The translations under genes and the position numbers were made by a program. Source: Plumapathes pennacea (lineage: Eukaryota > Cnidaria > Anthozoa > Antipatharia > Myriopathidae). Taken from it: a stretch of 64,000 nucleotides of DNA. Positions 57,501-64,000 of this stretch are shown here, in pieces. Every line of letters starts with the position of its first letter. Position 1 is the stretch's first letter. The notes under the pieces are model-generated. The model worked only from the letters and a program-made list of their open reading frames with translations, had not been told where the DNA came from and made no database searches. The stretch is taken from positions 12,634,001 through 12,698,000 of the forward strand of contig OZ038464.1 in the NCBI GenBank assembly GCA_964036295.1, given 5' to 3'.

Positions 57501-60500
57501 TACATTTTGCCTGGGATTGAATGAAAACAGTTTTGCTCGAAGTCTCTGTTTTATGTTTGCTGAAATATATTTTATATAAAGGTAAAACTACGTCACAGTC
57601 ATATAATAAATCCCTCATTCGATGGTTTAGCGCGTAATACGGGCCGGCATTTTACTCGTTACTAGCATTTTTCCTCGCCCCGCGGCGGGGCTCGGAAAAA
57701 TACGAGCAACTCGTAAAATACCGGCCCGTATTACGCGCTAAACCATCGAATAAGATTTATATATTGTTTGAGTTAATTTGCATTGAGTTCGACGCATGCT
57801 AAAATTATGAATAGTTTCATGCTTAGCGTGCGTCTATCGAGTTATGGATGCACGCGGGAAGTTGGGAGAACACGAGAGAAGCGGAAGAGTTTCTCGAGGC
57901 GTAGCCGAGTTTTTGGGACTTTTTGGTACTCCCAACAAGAGCAGCTTTTGTTTTACCGAAATGTTGACTCAATCTTTTCTTCGAAGTCAAGTGCTACTCG
58001 CAAAGGAAGGAGAAAAAATATGGTGTGTGTTATACTTTTGCGTTGAAAAAAGAGTCGATTTGCGTGACGCTGTTCTTATTTCCCACGGTTGGCACGTCAA
58101 ATTAATTCATACAGTCTGCCAAGCGTTCTCAAAATTTAATACTTAAAATTTTACTTAAAATTTGAAGTTGGTCGGCCGCCGTAGTACGGGAAAAATAAAA
58201 CACTGATTTTCCAATTTTTAATTCATAGGCAGTACAATAAAATAGGCTTCCTGTGCGGTTTTTTAACTCTGTACTGCATGCAACCAGACTCAGGCATCCA
58301 TATGTAATGAGCGCGAATTGTTTTGTATGTGAACCCGCTAAAAACAGCATAATTTCTCCCAGAATCAAAGCAAAACTCGCACGGTTTACTTTAAATTATA
58401 CACGGGCTTCAGACCTAGTCATACTTAAAAGGGCTTGTGAACGATTCTCGCTGCAATCACCGCGTGTCAGATTACAGCATTTGTTACAGTTTTAGTCTTG
58501 AAAGAAAAAAAAAAGACATCTGACTAAATCATTCAAGACTCCAAGTTCGGATACGGTAGCCGAAACTGGCGACAGAAGCGCATAAACAATACTTCGAGGG
58601 AAGTGATCAGCATACAGATTTTAATACATCCTTGAAGTGATCGGGCTACAAGATACGGGTAGAATGTATTTGTCACGGTGATTGTTCGATTTCCACTGAC
58701 TAACCTTTGTTGTTTATCCTTTCTGAATAAGTATCTGAGTTTAACACTAAACGGCGTCTGAAATTCAAGCGCTGTTCCCTTTGTGGAGTATTTTCTTCGG
58801 CTCGTTTTTTCTCCTGAAGTTCCCGATTTGCTTTCAAGCGTTGTTCTCTTTGAAGAGTATTTTCTTCGGCCCGTTTTTTCTCCTGAAGTTCCCGATTCGC
58901 TTTCAAGCGCTGTTCTTTTTGCGGAGTTGTCTGTGTTACCCGCTTCTGTTCATGTCGCTTTTGGTCGGCACTCATGCGCTGTTGTCTTGGCGGAGTCTTT
59001 CGGCCCGCTTTTTCTCCTGAAGGTCACGATTCGCTTTCAAGCACTGTTCTCTTTGCGGAGTTGTCTGTGTTACCCGCTTCTCTTCATGTCGCTTTCTATC
59101 GGCATTCATGCGCTGTTTTCTTTTCGGAGTCGTTTCTTCGGCACGCTTCTGTTGATGATGCTCTCGGTCATAGTTCCGTCTTTTGTCAAGACGAACTTGG
59201 CGCTGTTTGATCGTTTCACGATTCCGCCTTGCTCGTGCCTGTTCCCTTCTCTTTTGAAGACGAGCTTCGCGAGACTGTTGTGTTTCAAGTTTTCCATTTT
59301 CGTGAACACAGCTACGATATAATGTAGTTGCTTCGTTCAATCTAATTTCTCTTATTGCTCGCGGGGACCTGGGGCCCAGCGCGACCTTAAAAATGCAAAT
59401 TTTTATTTTATCTTTTTCCTTTTTGTCGGTCGAGAATGGGCACACGGTGATTGGTTCATATTATCACGTGCTAGGCAATGACGTAATTGACTTCGCTAAA
59501 CAACTCGAGATGTGGCCAGTGAATTGCTCGTTACTTGTGTGTAAAAGTTAACTGCATCCCATCCAAGCTCAACACCATTTGGCTCTGTGGAATATGCACG
59601 GATAAACTGGATTTTCGGGAACGATTTTGGATCGCGTTCACCGCGGAAGCTTTGAGAATAGCCGTAAACAAATATTTGATGGATACCGCTGGGGGATTGC
59701 TAATATCTCTGTCGCCGATAAATATTTAGTCCCGACAAAGCTTTCTGTGGCGACACGAAATACTTTTGGGAAGATAACAGGGCGAAAACAGAAACCAAAG
59801 CTACGGTGAGCTTTAGCCGTAAAACAATGACGCTTTTTGCTTTACTATGTACATGACATGTTGCCTCATAAAATTCTTAGTCTGCGTATCGTACATTGCC
59901 TGTTGAAGTGTTTCTTTCATTCGATCATGTAGCCTTTGTTTTGCAATGTTCATTAAATAACAGAAATGAAAAATACACCGAAATAATTTTGAGGATTGAG
60001 TTTGCAGTCACAAATGGACTGAACACACTGTGAACAAAACCGCAATAATATTTTAAACATCTTTCGTGTGACATTCCTCGCTTTCAATTTTATATTTGTT
60101 ACAGAGCACGAATACTCGAAAGCTTGATAGAAGAAACGTACTGAGTTAATAAAAGAAGAAACATAAATAGTGAAGCGAAGGCTGGATTAATCGTGGCCTC
60201 TGATTAGAAAGAGTCAAGGTCAAACTGTCATAATCGATTGTGCATAAAAAGATATGTCACGCATTCTCAAGATGCAGGGTCGCTCAAGCAAGTGTATGAG
60301 TGTTGTAATAATAATTTTTAGTTTAATAAAAGTGTCAAAAGCCAAGTTCTCTATACTGTGTGATATTTTTATGGTGAGAAATTGGAAGTCTCTCTTGGGA
60401 GTTCCGCTCTTGTCCCCTACTTTCCATTTTATATTCTGGTCTCGACCCAACTCACACCGCGAGCTCACTGGCAGGGCCAGTCTGATTGCGAGTAAAACTA

Positions 60501-62071
60501 CAGGGCCACACGTGATCGATCCGGCCTTTGTTATTGGTTCTGCAGCGACACGATAGGAACTGGGGACGAGGTCGCACGACAGACTGACAGACGAACATTA
60601 GATCTCGAGATGGCGACCCGCTTGGAGTCTCCGATAAGGCGATAATACTACTGCATTAGCGTCGTGAGTATTTCCCTCACTTCGTTCGGGGATAACATAG
60701 ACACACGAAATTACGAGCGAAAACAAATTTTCATTTCTGATTGAATGCAAAATTCTCTTTCGACGCGCAAAAGGCAAAACAAACTCTCTCATTGGATGAT
60801 TGAAAACACGCCACAACTTACTAACATTTCTGCCAGCTAAAAGTTGATGAGTGTCGATGAAAAAGATGTCGGTTAATCGACGAAAACACTGAAAGTACTG
60901 TTAACCTGGCGTGGTGAAAGCCAGCAGCCTTCGGTGACTTTGGAATTCGTGACAATGTAAATGTTTTGAACGGTACAATTGTTGAAGATGAACTCTTCAA
61001 GTCGCCGCTTCAAAACAACGTGAGATTCACCTTGAACTATAGCAGACAATGCGGGTCTGGAGAAGCAAAGTGATCCGTCGAAGAATGTAAACAATCACCA
61101 TAAGCGAAAGAGATGGAAATGTTTGCCAAGCGGACTTGTTTGTTATTCGAGCTGCCAGCAAACTGTACTGTAAACACAAGTATAGCGGCTTTCGAAATGA
61201 ATGAACGCCGTTTCATTGCAAAGCCATTGAAGGCTTGACGGATATTTATCTTTGCTGTGATGGATTTCACTAGTCCATGAGAATTAAGCCGTCGAGAAAT
61301 AGGTGAGTTTTGATTCATACAATTTCCTGTGCCGACCGTTGAAATACAGAATTTTTCAGACTTGATTACTAATTTCCTTTGGGTGCCGGTTTGACTTCAT
61401 GTAGTACAAATTTCTTCGGAAAATAAAGCTATTTTCTTCTTAGTTGTAAAGCTTCTGTTAATTTATAAACGAGGAAAGCTAGAAAAAGTCGAAAGGAAGC
61501 GGCATTTGCTCACGTCATATTATTGAGCACGGGCGTGCACGATAAAGTTACGAAGCACGCTCTTCGACCAATCAGAACGTGGCTTATATCGCGACTATGT
61601 TATAATCGACGTTTAACCCGGGCCTAAGAGATGCATAAGGAAAAATTCCATAATCGTCCTCTAGCTATCCTCTAGCTATGAGGACAAAAATTAACGTATT
61701 TTTTAAAACATGATCATAAAGAGCTCTGGGCCGATTGCATAAAAACCATGAAAATTCACATTTTTATTCTTAGGAATTTCTAGGAGGTCCTAGCCTAATT
61801 TCAGAAAGGAAATTTTTACTTTCCAGACATTGAATGGCAGAGGTAGCTGGATCAGATATTGATGTTCTTGCTATGACGATAATGGGTACATTCTTTTTGC
61901 TTAGTTTTATAGTGTAGCTGGTGTGTAGTCATCTCAAAGATTATGATTATTGTCACGTAGGAACTGATCCAGAATGCTGAGGATGCTGGAGCCTCCAAAG
62001 TAAAGTTCCTGTGTGACTATCACAGACATGGTACAGAGAAACTCCACCACCCAGGACTACACAAGTTCCAG
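48244..62071 (+). CDS. Death-TRADD-N-sacsin fusion protein, gene B (3' part outside window)
   Basis: Exons: 48244-48547 (Death domain), 50560-50982 (TRADD-N-like), 51644-51820 (linker), 53270-53382 and 61961-62071 (start of a sacsin ATPase repeat). All splice phases agree (1,1,1 and then 0). This gives 376 codons in the window, and the frame is open at the last donor, 62072. The next expected exon ([12 protein letters not shown] G1 box) is not found before 64000. Death domains and TRADD-N are adaptor modules of TNF/NF-kB-type signalling, while sacsin repeats are Hsp90-like ATPases. The fusion suggests a signalling chaperone or an immune receptor-like ATPase. Whether one transcript joins all the exons is inferred from phase and order, especially across the 8.6 kb transposon-filled intron. 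Confidence 0.72.
48548..50559. other. Gene B intron after the Death exon
   Basis: AT-rich with a TTTCG microsatellite and an extended T tract before the next acceptor. I see no other gene or clear transposon. Confidence 0.5.
49705..49741. repeat. (TTTCG)n microsatellite
   Basis: About six TTTCG units with one TTTCA variant, in gene B's first intron. Confidence 0.9.
50560..50982 (+). CDS. Gene B exon with TRADD-N-like domain
   Basis: A phase 1-1 exon of 423 nt with acceptor TTTTTTTCATTAG and donor GTAACT. After ASLHVNVRGHSGVQRDGTNL it encodes PVEEIMRAITASYLQSS, then LSSLRITVRCTCLEILEDLW, DYTSGALNKAAEKYLVTDEV, and FKLVTIIDEEEYKRCKKDL. The order (beta strand with ECTSLE-like motif, LW.DY.SG.LN..AE..LVTDE, then beta T.I.EE.Y..CK..L) is how I recognise TRADD-N-like domains of cnidarian proteins. 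This is family pattern memory, not an alignment. Confidence 0.72.
51644..51820 (+). CDS. Gene B linker exon
   Basis: A phase 1-1 exon of 177 nt with acceptor CACATTTTTAG. It encodes a low-complexity, proline- and charge-rich linker: GNQDNPSASDSEARRFQTPT, then SKIPEPNLPPQKPATFYAKK and IRDVAG. An internal donor (GCAG|GTATGC at 51779) offers a shorter form in the same phase. The longer one ends GTAAAG at 51821. Confidence 0.6.
52281..52459. mobile_element. Harbinger-like MITE, GGGCCCGGTCGCAC family, copy 2
   Basis: The ends GGGCCCGGTCGCAC and GTGCGACCAAAGCC are flanked by TAA on both sides (52278-52280 and 52460-52462). The body matches 45471-45664. It sits in gene B's intron directly beside the third GGACG-family MITE. 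Confidence 0.85.
52463..52749. mobile_element. GGACG MITE family, copy 3, left-truncated
   Basis: It shares GACAAAAA.AAA..AAAGGGCACGTGAAT, GCTCTC, CAGTCGTTCTTCTTAGTAA, AACGGAACAAATTTGAGCAA and the right end TTGCCGTCGCCGTCC with 10437-10764. The left terminus is missing, cut where the neighbouring Harbinger-like MITE begins. Confidence 0.7.
52974..53011. repeat. Poly-G tract
   Basis: About 30 consecutive G with one A interruption, in gene B intron DNA. Such tracts are error-prone in assemblies. Confidence 0.95.
53270..53382 (+). CDS. Gene B exon, start of first sacsin repeat
   Basis: Entered in phase 1, left in phase 0, with acceptor TCTTCACAG and donor GTGAGA. It encodes EDISTDSSDDGFDMIQPTLI then [18 protein letters not shown], homologous to gene A exon 2. 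The acidic Ser/Asp stretch replaces MDASPAG of gene A. Confidence 0.85.
53383..55309. other. First part of the 8.6 kb gene B intron
   Basis: No gene is recognised. GCCCGTACGGACCGAGTGCG and TTATTATATGGCTTCAATG at 54830-54880 parallel 62200-62285 (CGAGTGCGCGGTCCGTAC, TTATTATATGGCTTTAGAT), another dispersed repeat. Confidence 0.5.
55310..55560 (-). repeat. Dispersed repeat family (further copies at 60880-61370, 62640-63130, 63640-64000)
   Basis: The copies share CTTAATTCTCG.(C/A)GA, CATCACA..AAAGATAA, TCATTCATT and a tract ending near TGTAAACACAAGTAT / ATACTTGCAGTGTTTACAG. Copies at 60880 and 63640 run plus, those at 55310 and 62640 minus. No ORF is shared between copies, so it is non-coding. 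Confidence 0.5.
55872..56076. repeat. Hairpin-forming inverted repeat
   Basis: TTAAGCAATATAAC at the left pairs with GTTATATTGCTTAA at the right. Inside, GAGTTTCCATGTCTT pairs with AAGACATGGAAACTC, and GAACACGCGGGATATTGGGC with GTTCTCCCAACATCCCGTGT. The core GAACACGAGA / TCTCGTGTTC recurs at about 57868. The arms are imperfect in the middle. The overlapping ORFs are artefacts. Confidence 0.75.
57617..57751. repeat. Near-perfect 135-bp palindrome
   Basis: The left arm starts ATTCGATGGTTTAGCGCGTA and continues ATACGGGCCGG.ATTTTACTCGT. The right arm is ACGAGT.AAAATACCGGCCC, then TTACGCGCTAAACCATCGAA. The centre is CCCCGCGGCGGGG. The arms of about 60 bp differ at only a few positions. A transcript would fold into a strong hairpin. 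It lies inside the GGCCCAGG element. Confidence 0.9.
57880..60710 (-). mobile_element. Composite STPR-ORF repeat, copy 3 (inverted)
   Basis: The reverse complement matches copies 1 and 2 block by block: CATTAGCGTCGTGAGTATTT with TTCGGGGATAA at 60655-60695, the STPR ORF at 58700-59445, GATTGTTCGATTTCCACTGA near 58680, AACTGGCGACAGAAGCG near 58564 and AATGTTGACTCAATC..TTCTTCGAA near 57960. A segment shared with 42150-42560 (59690-59960) is also present. Confidence 0.6.
58700..59445 (-). pseudogene. STPR-like ORF, copy 3, one frameshift
   Basis: Two overlapping minus frames (59445-58972, then 58975-58700) together give the longest STPR version: REARLQKRREQARARRNRET, then KRAEETTPKRKQRMNADRKR, and four or more further units ending KRAEENTPQREQRL and SERINNKG. 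A single frameshift at about 58973 separates them. The terminal ..AAAG|GTTAGT donor is conserved. Confidence 0.6.
61961..62071 (+). CDS. Gene B exon, ATPase N-box
   Basis: Thirty-seven codons, phase 0-0: [20 protein letters not shown] then [17 protein letters not shown]. It differs from gene A exon 3 at three residues (SY to RH, D to H). Both have acceptor ..TAG or TTAG and donor GTTGGT. This is the last exon of gene B in the window. Confidence 0.92.
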
Positions 62072-64000
62072 GTTGGTGTTGTGAAGAATTGGAGTTGCTA
62101 TATACGACTCATGGGAAGCTAATTCACAGGACACCTGTTAATAACAGTTTCTTGTAAGCTGAAAGGTTCACCCTGTATAAATAAATACGTCTTATTAACC
62201 GAGTGCGCGGTCCGTACCGTAAGGATCCATAACTTACGGTACGGACCAAACAAACGAGGTTAAATGAATATTTATTATATGGCTTTAGATCTTTCGGCAA
62301 GCATAAATCAAGGCCCCAAAGAGTACTCGTCTCGTTCATTCAACAACATCAATCGCGATCAGGCATGAATTACGCACGTTTGTTTGACAACAAATTCAGT
62401 TAACAGCTTACAATTCTACCGATTCGAAAACCTTGAAAGAAAAAAAGCGTCTGTCGAATCAACTGCCTAAATAAATCCCAATTATTCTGAGCTGAATGAA
62501 ATGGCCGATGGCGTGTGTCAAACGACGACATTGCAGTGAACTTTAATCAGAGAATGAACTCGAGCGGTTGCTCGCTCGCTAAAGCTTTTAAAAAACTGCA
62601 GTCTTATCTTTTTCCAGAAGGAACCGCTTCGTAACTCAGAGTATTTTTTATTCTTTAAATAAGTTTCTTACACATAAAATAGTGAAGAAGGCAAAATGAC
62701 ACTAAAGAAAAATCTATTCATCACACACTGCGACCGACACATCGTTGAAAGTTACGTTATTCAAAACTCAACGATTAGAGTTTCCTGCCTCCTCGTGTGT
62801 AGCGTTTAGGTCGGCTTCCAGCAAACGAAACATCCTCAAATCACCACAGCGTCTTTGTCCCAGTCAATGATTTCTAAATATAGAGAGTTATCGTGCATTG
62901 TGAAAAATATATTTACAGTCTTCACAGTGCGCCATGACTGGCGAGCAAACATGTCTGCAAAACTTGATTTTTGCACGGTTCGTTTTAGTCGTAACTGTTC
63001 ATGGTGATAGTTCGCTTTCCACTTTCTTCCTGACAAGTGTGCGAATTTTAACACAGGGGTGAAACAACTCTCCATATATCTGCAGCACTTATTGTCAATG
63101 ACGGCTGAGGTCGCAAGCAAACTTTTCCTCCGAAATTTTCCTTCTTCATAACGGTCTTTTTCCCAGATTGTAAGCTTTTCCCAATCATCATAACTTAACA
63201 GTGAGTATCCGGAACATTTAAACTTCCCATTACACTTCTGGGCCTTCTATGACAAACGTTTAGCAACTTTTCAAGTAATCATTTGCGATCCACATGTGCA
63301 AACTGATTTTGCGGTCCGTACAGTGGGTTATGGACCGGTAAAAATTGACCAATCAGAACGTGCATAAAATCAATTTGCGGTCCGAACAGGAAAGTATGGA
63401 CCGGTAAATTAACCAATTAATCATAAATTTTACAATTTCCTCGAATGTGATTGGCTCATAACACCACCGATTAATCACTAATTGGACACCTATTGTTCTG
63501 TAATTGGATACTTCTTTGTTCTGTAATCGGACAGTTGGCTTAACCAATCATAAGCAAGAGCGAAATTTAAATGCACCAATCAGCATTACACTGCTTTTCA
63601 GTGGAAAAAGCGATTGCTGGTGTAAGTTTGTGGCATCTCGAAAGGCGAATTTTGTTAATTCTTGGACAACTTAACATGTAAGGAACAGTTTGTGGTCAGT
63701 CGAAGAACGTGAAAAGTCACTATGGACCGAAAGAAGACAGGAAATTTTCGCCGATCCGCGTTTGTTTAGTGCACGACGTCGCCAGCAAGCTGTGCTATAG
63801 ACACTCTGCAATTTACGGCTCAATGTCAATGAACGTCGTTAATTCATTTCAAAATCATGGAAGACTTTTAACTTTGTTGTGATGGACTGTGATGGACAAA
63901 TATTCCTCGAGAATTAAGCCGTCAAGAAATCGGTAAGTTTGGATTTGCTGTGCCGACCCGCCACTAAGATACAGATTTTTTCAGTCTTGAATATTTCCTT
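62072..64000. other. Gene B intron running off the window
   Basis: It holds a palindromic GGTCCGTACCGTAAGGATCC / TTACGGTACGGACC hairpin at 62210-62250, repeats of GCGGTCCG.ACAG...TATGGACCGGTAAA at 63310-63412, and two copies of the family described at 55310. No exon resembling gene A exon 4 was found. Confidence 0.6.

Larger units (their letters stand above)
56578..61624. mobile_element. GGCCCAGGTTAAA Harbinger-like element split by a later insertion
   Basis: The left end GGCCCAGGTTAAATGTCGAT pairs with ATCGACGTTTAACCCGGGCC at the right end, and TAA flanks both (56575-56577 and 61625-61627). The next inner block TTAGCATGCGTCGAACTCAG at 56595 pairs with TTGAGTTCGACGCATGCTAA at about 57784, which is far from the right terminus. 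The original element of about 1.25 kb has therefore been cut by about 3.8 kb of inserted DNA (about 57805-61600), which carries the inverted STPR repeat. Confidence 0.7.

Overview
The window is nuclear DNA from an animal. It has AT-rich intergenic sequence, many short exons with GT-AG introns, and dense, nested transposon debris. Death and TRADD-N-like domains, a sacsin-like protein and STPR-repeat transposon ORFs together suggest a cnidarian, perhaps a coral or sea anemone. That taxonomic reading is inference. All three recognisable host genes lie on the + strand, and no tRNA, rRNA or CRISPR locus was seen.

Layout. (1) 373-4075: the 3' two thirds of a GTPBP10/Obg-family GTPase gene, with exons carrying G1, G3, G4 and G5. 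The switch I exon looks frame-broken. (2) 4076-11242: intergenic DNA full of repeats, including a 1.47 kb inverted-repeat element (9325-10792) with two further elements inside it. (3) 11243-35659: sacsin-like gene A, seven exons, about 4,410 codons. It has three sacsin GHKL-ATPase repeat regions, a J domain with HPD, and a C-terminal HEPN domain. One exon of 11 kb encodes most of it. Introns 1 and 3 are filled by nested transposons. (4) 35660-48230: intergenic, with LINE fragments, two STPR-ORF repeats and several TIR elements (MITEs). (5) 48231-62071 and beyond the window: gene B, a sacsin paralogue. Its first exons encode a Death domain, then a TRADD-N-like domain, then a linker, and then splice in phase to the same ATPase exons that open gene A. 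The rest of gene B lies beyond 64000.

The most interesting result is gene B. A Death + TRADD-N adaptor module appears to have been placed upstream of a sacsin chaperone by symmetric phase-1 exons, whereas the tandem neighbour A starts directly at the ATPase with a two-residue first coding exon. This suggests that a sacsin-type protein has been wired into death or immune signalling. The second notable group is the transposons: a 2.2 kb element with arrays of a TGTAAC motif in its termini and an OTU-like ORF inside, a 72-bp tandem array inside a TIR element inside another TIR element, and several families with clear 3-bp TTA/TAA target duplications.
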